Positions 28,401-40,160 of a stretch of DNA of 64,000 nucleotides are shown here, piece by piece; positions within the stretch are counted from its first letter, which is position 1; every line of letters begins with the position of its first letter. The stretch is from Trochalopteron elliotii. Its lineage: Eukaryota > Chordata > Aves > Passeriformes > Leiothrichidae. A program made the position numbers and the translations under genes. The stretch is from assembly GCA_024734555.1 (NCBI GenBank), contig JANPWX010000126.1, forward strand, positions 794,888-858,887, given 5' to 3'. The notes beneath the pieces are model-generated. The model had not been told where the DNA came from. It searched no databases and worked only from the letters and a program-made list of their open reading frames with translations.

Positions 28401-31400
28401 TGATCTGAAAGCTTGGACCTAAACTCTGGGACTTGGATGCCTCTCAGCTCTACCCACTTATCTCCAGGTGGCTTCTGCCAAAACAGATTTACCATGAAGT
28501 CAGTAACATGGAAATCCAAAGGTTGTGTTTGGTCTGTCCTCTCTCTCAAGACAAATGAAAGTGGATCTTACAGAGCTTTTAAAAGGAATTAAACTTTCTT
28601 CTCAAAGTTAATGTGTTCCTGAAAGGAGATAACTTGGCTCAGGGCTGTGTGGAGCTCTTTGCCCTTCTGATCTGGAAGGGCAGCTTTGTTTTCATTGACC
28701 ATTTCTGGCTCTAGAGTGCAGCACGAAGTATGTGGGTGCCATTCCTGCTGGTGCCTGTCTACTGGCAGAGGTGACAGGATTAGTGGATTAATAGACCCAT
28801 CTGAGCCACCAGAACAGGCATCTCTGAGATTAATATCTTAATTATGTCTCTCCCTGAGGCTTCTGCTTTCTATCTTTCCTTCAGAGCTGTGCAGAGAGAG
28901 TTTGCTGGGAATTTCTTTTCCCACCCTATGTGTATGCAAGACCCGTTTTGTACAACACAGATACAAACCCAAGCAACAGCAAGGGGTTTGAAATGAGACT
29001 GCTGTGACTTTAAGAGCGAGGGGAAAAAAAAACTGTTAAGGAAGGAAAATAAAAATCCCACAGCCTGTTGTAGCAGCTGTAGCTTCAGATCGTGTGGAAA
29101 ATGAAGGCAGATGATTCAATTTGGCCTGTGCCCCGAGTACATTTCCAAATGCTTCTGTGTGTGCGCAAGATAATGAACAAATATATTGAGATGGCACAAG
29201 ATCAGTCCGAGTTTGCTGCTGCACAGGCCGTGGAGCTCCCAGTAGGAGAGCACTAGCTGTGCTGGGTTAATGGGGGTGAGGGTCGGCAAGCCCAGCACCT
29301 TTCAGAACAACTTAAGAAAAGAATTTGTCTCCTTTTGCCCCAGGCTCCCCGTGGCACTCAAATGGAGCTTGTGATAAATCGAAGTGTATTTATTAATAAT
29401 GAGCGGGGGCAGCGTGCCCACCATGTGAAAATAGGTGTGCCAAATAAAAACGTGCTTTCCTTTGACATCGGAAAGGCTTAAGTAAATGGAGAGCAGGCTG
29501 ATCTATTATGATTAAAAAGTGGGGGCTGAGAGCCAACATAGTGGTAATGGAAAAGCCCTTTTAGGGAAACAAGGCCCATTCTGCCCATTCATATATTCCT
29601 CCACCCCCCACCCCACAGGAAGAAGTAGGGAGGGGGAAGTTGGATGGGAGAGAGATGGAAAGGCAGCAGCATTCCAGGATAGCAGAGCTGGCGTTATTAC
29701 CAAGATGCGTTATGATATTTAATCATGCTACATGATGTCCAACAGCGCAAGGTTCATAATTCTTGGCTCTGAACGTGGCTTGGGACTGCCCATGAGCACC
29801 TGCAGAATGCAAATTGATCATGGCCTCAAACCCTCTGTACCTGTCCCTGGTCCTTCCCCGCCTGCAGCCCTGGCCCACTCCTGCCGAGCTGGAAATGGTC
29901 TTTTCCCCGTTCTCAAACACAAATCTGTCTTTCCTGGAGAAAGCTGGGCTGCAGCTACTGCAGAGAGCAGGATTGCCTGCCACCAGCTTTGCTCTGCAGT
30001 GTGTGGTGGGTCTGGGGTGTTATTTATCTTGCAGGAGACTGCGTTGTTCTGGTTTTTAAGCAGCTTTGGGCTTAATTTAATGCTTTTGGAGAGTTTCCTT
30101 AACTTCGGCAATGAAACAGGCTCTGCTGGAGTAAAACTGCAGCACCTATTCAACGTTTCACTTCATATGCAAGGATGTTAATGTCTTGCTGTCTTTGGGT
30201 CTGGAAGAGATAAATTAACAAATAGCTTCAGTTGTCCCCATGTGCCTTTTCATTTTCTTCCAGCTTTGCTCTCCTGAAGAGACACAGTAGTCAGCCTTTG
30301 TCTAAGACAAGATTCCCTCCATCTTCAGCTCTCTGGAGACAAGGCTGAGGAGCACCTTTCCAAGCCCCTCTCTTCAAGAGCTTTGGGCATTGGGGTTATT
30401 TTTTGAGACATTTTGCTTCTCAGATGGCTCCCAAAACACTTTGAGCAGACCTAAGGGCAACTCAATCAAACACACTCAGGTTTGGCCCACACACTTCCTC
30501 CTGCTGTTACCCAGTCTCTGTTTTGGCTCTGTTATACTGGCTGGAACCCTCCAGTTCCAGTTTGGAAAACAGTCTGGATTATTCCTGCCATCCACAGGAT
30601 TGTTTTTGCTCAAGGACCTGGGTGCACTCAGTGGGTGATGCAGAGGGATGGGGACACACAACATGTGTCTCAAAAGGGTTTGATTTTGGGCAAGAACAGC
30701 CTGTAATGCTGAATTGCATGTGTAATTCTGGTTGCTGAAGGACATTGGCACTGTGTGTAAATACCCTGGACAATCAATATGGGCTACTCAAGTTTTAGAT
30801 GGGATATTTGACTCATCCACCTGAAGTGTTTGATTCCCATGGCTGGTGTTGCACTAATGCCTCTGGAAGTCCCTGGCAATGTGTTGTATGTGGATTTGGG
30901 GAGTTGGTTAGTTGGGTCTGTGCTGAGCTGGAGATGACATCCCCAGGCTGGGAGTGGGGCCAGGAGCCCACCTCACCTTTGCAGACTCTGGAACAGTAAT
31001 GACTTTTTCCGAGCAAGAGGAATACTAGCTTTTATAGTAAAACTCAATCAGGGAACGTGGTCAGGAGGAATTTCTAGAACTCAAGCAAAAACACCAAGAG
31101 AAAATCACTATAAATCAAGCACCTGAGCCAGTGGCAACTTCGGGAAAGAAGCTTTTGACCAGTTTGCTAATACCCAGGTCTGCCGAGAGTGCCCCTGAAA
31201 CCAATGCATCCATTTAGCAGAACAACTTGTCCTCCTCCTTGGGTCCTGCATGTGGCTCATTAGGGTAATTACTGATGAATTAAGGCAGCTTGGCTGAGCG
31301 CTGGGGCTGCGGGTGTGCGGGCTCCCCTGCTGGCAGGCAGCAGGTGTAAATGAACAAGATCTGTCAAAAAGGCTGATGACCCTCTTAATTCACAGCAGCA

Positions 31401-33838
31401 AACTGGGGACAGAGGTAGTGCAGCAAGTTTAATAATTGATATTTGCTTGGAAAGGTTAATGGCAGCAGTGATGCTTCTAATTTGCTTGCCCGTGCAAGAC
31501 CTTGTCGGGTCAAATTGTCTCAATTTGTTACTGTGTGTGTAGGTGTAGTTTTCCTTTAATGAAATTTGGAGAAAAGAAACAGGTGGTGTTTGGAGCTGAC
31601 TGTAACTCAAGAAAAGCAGCAAAAGGAGCCAGTCTGGTAACAGGTTGGGTGAGTCTATGCTAACTTTAAACAGCTGGCAGTTTAGTCCTTTTGAATTAAT
31701 TCTAGCAACCATTTGCAGTTGGGAAGCTGAAAGGATTTGGAATGGCATAATTTATTTTTCCTTTAATTTGCAGCTGTTTAGGAGTTGTTTAGGTCAGAAG
31801 TGTAATAATTTTGACAGGCTTTGATGTGTTCCTAGGTGGGAGGGAGAAGGCTATGGATCAGAAATCAGAAAGCTGCAGAATTCAATGGGCATTTCTGTAG
31901 TGTATTAGGGAAATTGTAATTCTGCCCTGTAATGGTTTAGTGGTTCCTATTTCAGGGTGAAACAAAGCACCTGCTGTGTCTAGAAGGATTGAAATTGGCA
32001 GGTCAGATACTTTACATCCAAGACTTTCAGAAGAGCTGTCTGATGACTCGAAACCAGTGGAGTTGGGCTTTGAGTAAGTGTAGAAAGACCCAGATGACAG
32101 AAAAAAGCTGGTGTGCCAGTGTTATGAAAGGCTGTAATTAATGGGGTATTACCATTTGTCTTATTGGCTTGGCATCAATCCTAGGCAAGATAATGGCATA
32201 GCTGAAGCAGTAATTGCTTAATAAAGACCTCAAAAAGAATAAAATAAGCGAATGACAATCATTTAATGTATTTAGGAAAAAAAACCTTACCAAAATTTAC
32301 TTAATTATATGTGGACTTTAAAATTTGATGGCTTATGGCCAATATTGATGTAGAATAGTTTAATTTCCCTTTTCAGTGTTGTTGACCTGTTTATTAAGGA
32401 AACAGACAATATGGATTCAACGTCATGAACTTCAAGTGGATTATTTCTTGCCTTGATACATGGTGCAATGCAAATACAAGCTCACTGTTGTTGGAAATAC
32501 TTCTTAGCAGATCCCAGCAGGGGCCATCTCTCATTGCTGTGCTGTGCTTTTGAACATTGTGATGTAGGAGCAAAGATGAAATATTGGTCTGATAAAACTT
32601 TTCACATGGGCAGCATATTTGAAAGGTGGTGGACAAGGAGTGAGGGACGGCACTGCACTGAGACTGGTGGTTGTGTGATGAGGTGGCCACCAAAAAAATT
32701 TGATTTCTATCACTCAGATGTGTTTAAGGTGGCAGAAAGGTATGCAGAGCAAGGACATTAATCAGAAATCTACTAAGCATGATACTTTTCCTTCTACTTC
32801 TTTTCCTTTTACTTCTGCTACCCAAGCCCATACAGGACTGTGCACTCTGGATGAGAACTGGAGCTCATTCTCCTGAACATTTCATTAAAATATTTACAGG
32901 CTGTGGGGCACTTAGCTGGCAGCACTGTCAAACATCCATGGAGTGCAGTGATCAGTGCTCCCAGCACTCAGATTGCTGTGCCCCAATGATGACAGCATGT
33001 CCAGTGTGCCCAGTGCCACAGGGCAAGGCTGCAGGGGTTACATCAGCACCACGAGCAAACCCTGCTGGCTGCCAGCACCACCATGGAACAGGACAGCAAG
33101 AAACAAAGGGATTTTATTGCCATTAAAAATACCAATTTGTACAAGCCGACATTTTAAATAGTGTAATTTAAATGGAACCAAACTGATATGAATAGAACCT
33201 ATTAATAAATTAAACACTTCTTTCCACCCAATATTTCACGAGGGAATTAGCAGAATAATTTGTTAGTAAATGAGCTCAGGAATGAAGCTGTGAATGACAT
33301 CTATCCTACCCCTCTCCTCCCCCTGTAACACTCTTTGCAGATGCAAGAGGAAGGTTGCTGTGATTTCAAACATTGACTCTCTCACTTCTATCCAAACACA
33401 AGCACAACTTCAGGTGGAGGGAGTGGGATGATTTAGCAGTTAAAGCACCAGCATTGGCTGTAAGAGTTAATCCTTCTCTACTTCAAATTCTATGTGGTAT
33501 CTCAAGCAAGTTGTTTCAGGCCAGTGTCCTTCAGAGGCCATCATGAGCTCTCAATGCAGTCCCTGGGGTGGCCCCAGGGCACAGATCTGGGCTGGGCAGT
33601 GATGCCCTGGCTGGTGGGTCAGGCAGCACAGCAGTGTCCCAGCTGAGTGTGCTGGGAGCAGAGGGGAAGGGGCTTTGTCTGCCCACTTCCCCCCGTATCA
33701 GGCTCCAGCAGCTGGGCACAACCTGGCCTGAGGTCCCAAAAGGTGCCAGAAGCACCTTCCCTGTCACGTTAGTGCAAAGGAGTGTGGACACACGTGGTCA
33801 GGCACAACTGCAGAGAAGCCCCATGAATTCCACCCCTC

Positions 33839-33852
33839 CCACGGCGCCGTGG
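33839..33852. other. 14-bp CG-rich perfect palindrome before exon A
   Basis: CCACGGCGCCGTGG reads the same on both strands and carries three CpGs in a CpG-poor setting, about 105 bp upstream of the exon. Confidence 0.7.
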
Positions 33853-33917
33853 CCGTAGGAGTGAAACACTGACTGAACTGCTGTCGGCAACCTCGGGAAC
33901 AGGTGGCAGAGCAGTGC

Positions 33918-33957
33918 TTGAAAATCTCCTTTTTCCCCCTCCTTCTTCTCCCTCTAG
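33918..33957 (+). promoter_or_regulatory. 3' splice site of exon A with long polypyrimidine tract
   Basis: About 33 nt of almost uninterrupted C and T, including runs of T6 and C5 and ending CTCCCTCTAG, precede the exon. This is one of the strongest acceptors in the window and fixes the exon start at 33958. I could not assign a clear branch-point adenosine. Confidence 0.85.
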
Positions 33958-34059
33958 ATGAAGGTCCCTACAAGCAGAAGTGGCAGAAATAGCGAGGAAG
34001 ACAGCATCAGGGAGGCCACAAGCTCTCAGCGGAGCAGCTCAAGGGACCGTCTCAGTGAT
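33958..34059 (+). CDS. FBRSL1: Internal coding exon A of an AUTS2-family gene, probably FBRSL1
   Basis: A 102-nt open stretch encodes 34 codons. It is preceded by a nearly pure pyrimidine tract ending CCCTCTAG and followed by the consensus donor GTAAGT, so both boundaries are phase 0. The peptide begins MKVPTSRSGRNSEEDS and ends SSQRSSSRDRLSD. It is hydrophilic, Ser/Arg-rich and probably disordered. Ser12 in SEED fits a casein kinase 2 consensus, and CK2 is a known partner of AUTS2 complexes. The C-terminal RSSSRDRLSD is close to the RSSSRERLSD that I recall in AUTS2; Asp for Glu and the flanking residues fit the paralogue FBRSL1 better. The exon starts with ATG, but TAG sits directly before it in frame. 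The Met is therefore read here as an internal residue, although an isoform starting at this codon cannot be excluded. Family membership is very likely; the choice of FBRSL1 over AUTS2 rests on remembered sequence, not on a search. Confidence 0.88.
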
Positions 34060-34065
34060 GTAAGT
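34060..34065 (+). promoter_or_regulatory. 5' splice site of exon A (GTAAGT)
   Basis: The consensus donor GTAAGT follows GAT at the exon end. If the intron were retained, translation would run 17 further codons to TGA at 34111. Confidence 0.9.
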
Positions 34066-34079
34066 ACCGTTCAGGAGAA

Positions 34080-34930
34080 AGCATCGCTTCATTGCAGCAA
34101 TTCCCGCTGCTGACATGGCTTTTCATAAATCTTGCTGAACAAATGTTGGCATCCAGAGGTCACTGTGTAATAACTTTTTTTTATGTCATGATTGAGTGTT
34201 ACGGCATAAGTGGTTGAGCTGCCTTGCAAACACTATAATCATGGTGCAAATAATATGATAAGCGAAAGATCAGGGATGGGAAAACAAAATGGAATTGTTA
34301 TTCCTTGGGGAAAAATGGCTCGATGTTTTGTTTTGGTTTTTTTTTTTCCAAAGAAGTTGTGTTAAAAAGCTTTTTACGGCATCTTTGGGTTTAACTGCTG
34401 CACATAATCACATAGTTTGGGTGCAAAGTTAGTTCATCTAATTTTGTGCTTCCTGCTGCCAGGATAGGAGAGGGTTTTGGGGGAAAGCTGTCTTTCTCTC
34501 AGGAAATTCGATGGTACATTGAGTGAAATGTTATGATAAAACAAAAGCAAACGGTGCCTTAGTGTGTAAACACACAAATGGGCTTTTGAGTCACCAAGAA
34601 ATCAATGGCAGTGCTGGGATAATTTTATATGAAGGCTTTTTGTGCTAGCAATTAGCATTTCGCCTTCATTAAAACATGATTTTTTACTAATTAGGACCTT
34701 TCCCGTTAGGAGAGATTTAAATGAAGAACAATAATCAAACGCTGGCACGAGCATGTCTGAAATATTAAATTTGCCATTTCAATGGCAAGCCACAGAAATC
34801 CCAGAGTGAGTGGTTTTCATGTTGAGTTCTATTAATGTAAAATATGCTTCATAACTAAAACCTGTCACAGAAAACGGCTCACACCAGCTAAATTCAATTG
34901 GACAGTTAATTTAGCTTTAAAATTGAAAAC
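34080..34930. promoter_or_regulatory. Candidate conserved enhancer block after exon A
   Basis: An AT-rich stretch beginning about 20 bp after the exon A donor carries a forkhead-type TGTAAACA at 34565, AATTAGC and ACTAATTAGG homeodomain cores near 34650-34695, and a SOX-like AACAATA near 34727. No repeats or open frames interrupt it. The composition is typical of vertebrate developmental enhancers, but no alignment was available. Confidence 0.35.
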
Positions 34931-35303
34931 ACTACCTCCGCTTCAGGATGCAAAAGGAAGAGGGGGGGAAAGCCTTTGATAAGTGTAATGTATTTGCTAT
35001 TAAGGCTTTCAGAGCCCGTTCTACAGGAGAAAAAGGGGAAAAAATGGCTCCCACAAATGTGTTTAAAAGCTGAAAGTATTTATTAAAAATGTCAGCAGAA
35101 AAGTGCTTTTGGCAGATTAAAGCGGGATTCAGCTTGACAGCTCTGACAGGGAAATGTGACGGGGGAAAATTCTCTCTACATGTTTGGAGTGTGAATGGGG
35201 CGCTGTAAACAGCCGACGCAGTGGGAGGAAGAGAAAAATAACGTGTCCTGTGATCTGCTTCCAGGATCGTGAGCCCACGCACCGCCGTGGGGCCGCGGGA
35301 GCC

Positions 35304-35319
35304 CGGGGACAAATCCCCG
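35304..35319. other. CGGGGA/TCCCCG inverted repeat in a GC-rich patch
   Basis: Two perfect 6-bp arms with a CAAA loop sit in a 65-bp patch (35262-35330) holding about eight CpGs. Adjacent sequence on both sides is AT-rich and TAAT-rich. Confidence 0.65.
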
Positions 35320-36806
35320 TGCTGTGGGACATCTCTGGCTGTGTTATTAGTCAATAATGATGGTAATTTCATATACACGTACTTAGATGCGATTCCCTGC
35401 TTCCCCTCCCCTCGGCCACTCCTGATGGGTGCGTGAGCAGGAGTGCCTGGGAGCTGCAGGAGAGGAATAACATATTCCAGCTTAGCCATTAGCTTAGGTC
35501 AAAGCGTTAAGTGGTCTTGGAGACTTTTCTTGTTAAGCCAATGCACTTCCAGTATTTCTCCTCCTTTCCCTTTGCCCCCAAAGTTGCAGGCTGAGCCTGT
35601 AGGAATTGGCTCTGAGTGTCTAATTCCTGCAAAATCTTCAAAGCCTGTTCAGCAGGCAGTGAAATTCAGTGGGAAATAGGCACTCTGTTCTTTTTTAGTC
35701 AGCAGAGATGTTTGGGCAGTGCCTGGAGGCCGGGGCACACTTCAGAGCTTTGCTGAAGCTGCTCTCGTGACCTGGCGACCCATGGCAAATGAGAATTTTT
35801 CAAATTAGTAATTAAACAGTTTGAAAAGTAAGGTTCATGAATCATGGAATGCTCTTCGTTCATTATTTGATGAGTGCAATTTAGCTTTAATTACATATAA
35901 CGCTGCCTCGCGCACTGCTACATGTTCTGTAGCCTATTTAGCGACTGTCTGAAAGTCTCAGGAAGTCCCATGGGTGCAATCAGATGGTTTTCCCCATTTC
36001 TGTGCACAGGGATGAGGAGGCAGACTGGTTCTCTTACTGTAGAGAGGGAGCAGGAAAAGGGAGAGAAGACAACAACATGCTACTGAGTGTTGATTCCTGC
36101 AGGATTTTCTGTCCAGCCGTGCTTGGCCCCTGTTGGCTCTGGAGCTGTGTGTCCCAGCAGACTGTTTAAATAGCTGCTGTGCCACTGGAGTGGCACAACT
36201 CCTTACATGGCCTCAAGGTCAGGGCCACAGGGCAGTCAGGATGTCCAGGGAAGGCAAGGATTGTGTTTCCTCAAGGCTGGTGGTTACAAACCGAGGCTGC
36301 AGCACCCTGCAGATGGATGCTCTGCAGCAGGAGGCACCTGGGCTGGTTCTCACTCTCCTGCTGTTCCTTGGTGCATTTGGCCTTCAGGACTGCTTTTTGT
36401 GCTGCCTTTCCCTCCCATGCCTTTTCCCATTAAGTGGGGTGAACAATGGAGTAAATGAGGCAGGAGGTGACAGGTCTGGCTGCTGTAGGGTAGCACACAG
36501 CAGGTGTGGTGGGAAATGTGCCTATCAAAGTGTTGGCTGTAGTGGTCCCATCTCGGGAGCACTAAATCCTCCCTCCAGCTTCATTGGTCCCCATTTCAGA
36601 GGTGCTGTTCTGAACAGCTTAGCCCCTCTGTGCCATTTGTTTCTTGAGGAGGTGACTCGTTCAATGGGATGCCAGCAAGTTGTTCTTTATTTACATTAAT
36701 GCATGTCATTAGTCTCTAATGGACCGTGAAGTCAAGAGGTGGCCTGGTCTGTCGTGAAATAATTGCACTCTAAAGAAAACTGAGACAAATGATTGATTAT
36801 GTTGTG

Positions 36807-36822
36807 CACACACACACACACA
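36807..36822. repeat. (CA)8 microsatellite
   Basis: Eight uninterrupted CA units follow GTTGTG. This is the longest dinucleotide run I noticed in the window. Confidence 0.9.
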
Positions 36823-36928
36823 AACAGCCACTGGTTCATCCACCACGAATCCCAGAGTGTTTCACTCCTTCCTTGCCACAAATGAAAATTCTGTGGGGAG
36901 AGAATGATACAATTTCATAGTGAGACAG

Positions 36929-37857
36929 TAATTGTCTGGCTTGTATAGTAAGTCTTTCCAGACATTACACCAAGTGCCATTTATTATGGGTCATTGGGGG
37001 AAAAAATGCTTATTATGATCTAGTGAAATCATCTCTGGCTGCAGAGGTTTGATTTGTTGAGGCTGGGCTCTTCTTTGGGATGATGAAACTTCAGAGCAGA
37101 AAAACAGTGAAGTTTTAGCCCAGGTTTTGTGGTGCAGAGAGGAGATGGGAATCTGCCACTTGTTTATGTTCCCAGTGTTGATGTAAAAATCCCTTAAAAA
37201 CTGCTACACAGCTGACATCCTTATTACACATGTACTCTCAGGTCTTCTACAACCAAAACAGAGTCAACAGCCTTTTTCCAAAATGGGATTTTCCTCTGCT
37301 GCCTTTCAGTGTGAGGTAATTGGAAGTTGCCAGAGAATTAAGAGCCACATAAGCCATATTGCTGTTTTGTTGTGTTGACCCAAGTAAAAGTGGAAAGCTT
37401 GGGCATTTTGTTTTGGTTTTCCCCATGTTCCATAATTGTCCTAATCTTTTCTGATGTCCTGAGCAGTCCAAAAATCCACATAGAGCCTTGTATAATGGCT
37501 TGAAAAAAGGGTTTTTATCTTTTTCTTGACCCATCAGCTTAAGAACTGCCTGCTTTTTAATGGATTTTCTCCCTCACTAAATTGAATGGATCGTCCCTCA
37601 TTATCATTTAAATAGAAGCCTCACTCCCTGTGAACATGGAAAATTTGAATGTGGTAGTAGAGCTGTGATAATTTGAAATATTCGGAAGGTGGGGGCAAGG
37701 AGGGGGAACAGGCGGCAGAGTGCAGAATTGCTGAATGTAATTGTCATGGATTCTCAATTTTGTTGCCACAAGATGGGAAAATAGACTAATAATTGTCTTC
37801 CAACCCTAGTAGAATAGTTGCCCTAGTTAGCTGAAGCTAACACTCTAATTGTCATGG
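36929..37857 (+). promoter_or_regulatory. Cluster of five TAATTGTC motifs
   Basis: TAATTGTC occurs at 36929, 37433, 37738, 37790 and 37846, all on the + strand. The copies at 37738 and 37846 extend to TAATTGTCATGG. TAATTG is a homeodomain core, and the adjoining complement TGAC resembles a MEIS/TALE half site. The last three copies are 52 and 56 bp apart. I noticed only about three other copies on either strand in the rest of the window. Confidence 0.45.
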
Positions 37858-39514
37858 GGGCACAGAGATGAATGAGGATGTATGCAGGGCACAGCCAGGG
37901 CTAAATTGAGTGATATACTAAGGCAAAGAGCAAATTGGCAATTATTGGCCCAGCTGAAAAGGTTGGCAGGTGTGCTGCATTCTCAGGAGCCCTTAGGGGG
38001 AAATTGGAAATATAAAATATCGACCATAAATACTCGCTGATTAGGAAATATGTTGCAAGAGGTGCTGGCCACTTAAGAGTCAAAACTCTCCTTTTCAAGG
38101 GATTGGCTTCAGCTGTGCATAAAACCAGCAAGCACTGCTGCTAAGTTGTTGAGAGCCTTTTCCTCTCATCCCCCAGGCTATCTTTTCTAATTTTTCATCA
38201 TCCTATCCTCATATGTTTGTTTGTTTTTCTTTAAACATAATAAACGAAAAGCAGTCTTCTAGGAAATGCAAAGATTTTCCTCTCTCTAAATGTTCTTTGA
38301 TAAGTGTTTAGCATATTGTATAGGCTAGATATAAAATTCTCTCTCTGGTAGATGAATACAAAATAACTTCTGTGATTTCTAATTCAGGCAGTTCACTGTG
38401 ATCTGCTTTTCTTTGTGTGCCATCACAGGCACTATCTCCCCCTTCCCTCCTACTTCCCGTACCACGCTTCCCCTCCTGGGGCACAGGGATTAGAGCAGCA
38501 GGAAGTACAAAGCTGGAGGTCCCTCATGTGTGCCTCAGGCTGAGGTACCTTGCCAGAAGCACAATCAGATGAGCCTCTGAAGTGAGAATTGGACCACAGT
38601 CACACCACATCTCTGTATTTATCCACACTGTAAACTTTGGTGCATGTGGGATGCCTGGTCTTGGCTCTGGCAGGGTGGCAGTGGGACCTTAGTGCCAAGG
38701 TCAGGGATGTTACAGAGTGGACTGAAGGAGGTTTTGGAAGGTCTGGGGTAGTAATGTGTGGGCTGCAAACTCTCTGTGGCATGTGCTGTCCATTTTTCCT
38801 CACGTGTGACACACTGGGATCTGATCTGCAGTTTGAAGAGCGGAGTAAGACCGTCCTAGTCGAAAAGAGTAGCAACAGGACAGTTTTAAGACTCCTTCCA
38901 CAAACCACAACTCTTGGGAAACTGGTTTGAATATACATGGAAGGATCATGAAACCCTGCAAATCCCCTTCTTCTGGAGGTAAAAATTCCCATCCCTTCAG
39001 CGTGCTGTCTGCTTTTATCTGCGTCCCACAGAACACCAAATGCTTGCATGGAAATGGCGTTGGCAGAAATTAAGTTCTAATGACTGGCACGAAGTTTCAG
39101 TGAGGGATAGTTAGGAAGAAAGAAAGTCTGGAGAAGTTTTGTGACGCTGGCAGAGGTGATGGTTTGAATGGGAGCAGTGCTCATGTAGGTTCTGTGCATT
39201 TCTGTGAGGTCTTTTCCTGTTGTTCCTGGCTGACTGTACTCAGTTTGTTCATTGCTGATCAGTGGCCATCTTTCCTCCTGCAGCCATCAGCTGTAGGAAT
39301 AAAAGTGTCTTGGGTAGAAGCTGTCCTGTATCTTATCAAGCCAGTTACAGATGTTCAGACCTTGTGTAGTTTGATATCTTACCAGACTGGTTTTGCAGTG
39401 TTTCTAAGCATAACACTCTCTGTTTATCCAACAGAATAAAGTCAGTGAATTCAAGAAGGAACACATTCAAGCATTGACATCCAAATCATTTATCATGTGT
39501 TGTGGTTATCTTGT

Positions 39515-39610
39515 CAGGTCCTGGTTTCTAATCTCAGCCAACATCAGATGCACTGGGTGACCTTTGCCATGTCAATTGAACTCATTGTATCGCAGACAGG
39601 AGTGTGGCTA
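39515..39610 (+). repeat. Possible MIR-like fossil fragment
   Basis: CTGGTTTCTAATCTCAGCC is followed about 15 nt later by GGGTGACCTTTGCCATGTCA. This resembles the MIR core (tcctggctctgcc ... tgtgaccttgggcaagtca). Divergence is high, and the tail is missing or unrecognisable. Confidence 0.4.
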
Positions 39611-40081
39611 TGGAAATTAATTGCATTAAGAGTCTCTGTGTTAAGGTCTGGGATATCTCCTGCCCTTGACTCTTTTTGCCCTCCTCTCCACTTACCCTTC
39701 TCATTCTGAGATTATTGGAGTTTTATAAGGTGCTTGCTTGGGAAGGAAATATGAGACTTCTCCAGTATTCAAACCTGAAGCCATATTCTGTTGTTGAATG
39801 CTCTATAAATGACCAAGGGGAGGGCAAACACATGCAATTCCTCTGCCCTCTCTGACTGTGGAACTGGGAGAGTGGAAGTTGGGTACAGCTGAAGTGAGTG
39901 TCATCCTGAGCAAATGCCATAAAACAGAATTCAGAACCAGATCTCTCTGTACATACTGTTGATTACCTCTGCTGAGTGTTAACCAAGCAAATCTGGCTTG
40001 CAGGAGTGGGCCTAATGGTAAGTTTGGGCCTGTGATTTGGCAAGGCAAGATTTGGCACTAAGCAGGAGCTGGGCACTCAGC

Positions 40082-40160
40082 TTCCCTGCCTCAGTTCCCT
40101 CCTCTGCTGGGGGCTCCTCAGGTGCCACTGGGCACATTTGGGTCTTTCCCTGCCTCAGTT
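40082..40160. repeat. Duplicated 15-mer, 64 bp apart
   Basis: TTCCCTGCCTCAGTT occurs at 40082-40096 and again, identically, at 40146-40160. The word resembles the MIR 'tgcctcagttt' box, so both could be remnants of SINE-derived sequence or of a local duplication. Confidence 0.7.

Larger units (their letters stand above)
1..33957 (+). other. FBRSL1: 3' part of a long intron upstream of exon A
   Basis: No coding exon was recognised here; the preceding exon of the gene should lie to the left of the window. The many open reading frames are short, overlap on both strands and resemble no family I know. Contents by block: 1-2300 is mixed sequence with two CTCF-like sites. 2300-11400 is unremarkable unique sequence with a 13-nt A run at 8768. 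11400-13700 is AT-rich and homeodomain-site-rich. 13700-17570 is unique sequence with G-rich runs at 14613 and 16326. 17570-17640 is a pyrimidine tract. 17640-25400 is unique sequence with a short TGCATGC inverted repeat at 23122. 25450-26450 is GC-richer. 26450-29340 is AT-rich unique sequence. 29340-29540 and 31240-31560 look enhancer-like. The remainder shows nothing I can name. Confidence 0.8.

Noticed and set aside
33958..33960. Exon A beginning with ATG as a translation start
   Set aside because: An ideal acceptor directly precedes it and the homologous AUTS2 region is internal. Without 5'-end data an internal Met is the simpler reading.
34932..35489. Open frame of 185 codons on the - strand next to exon A
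   Set aside because: No family resemblance; it spans an AT-rich regulatory-like block and a GC-rich hairpin, which suggests chance openness.
36133..36699. Open frame of 188 codons on the + strand
   Set aside because: Low-complexity mixture without domains, no splice sites matching the host gene frame, and no similarity to AUTS2-family sequence.
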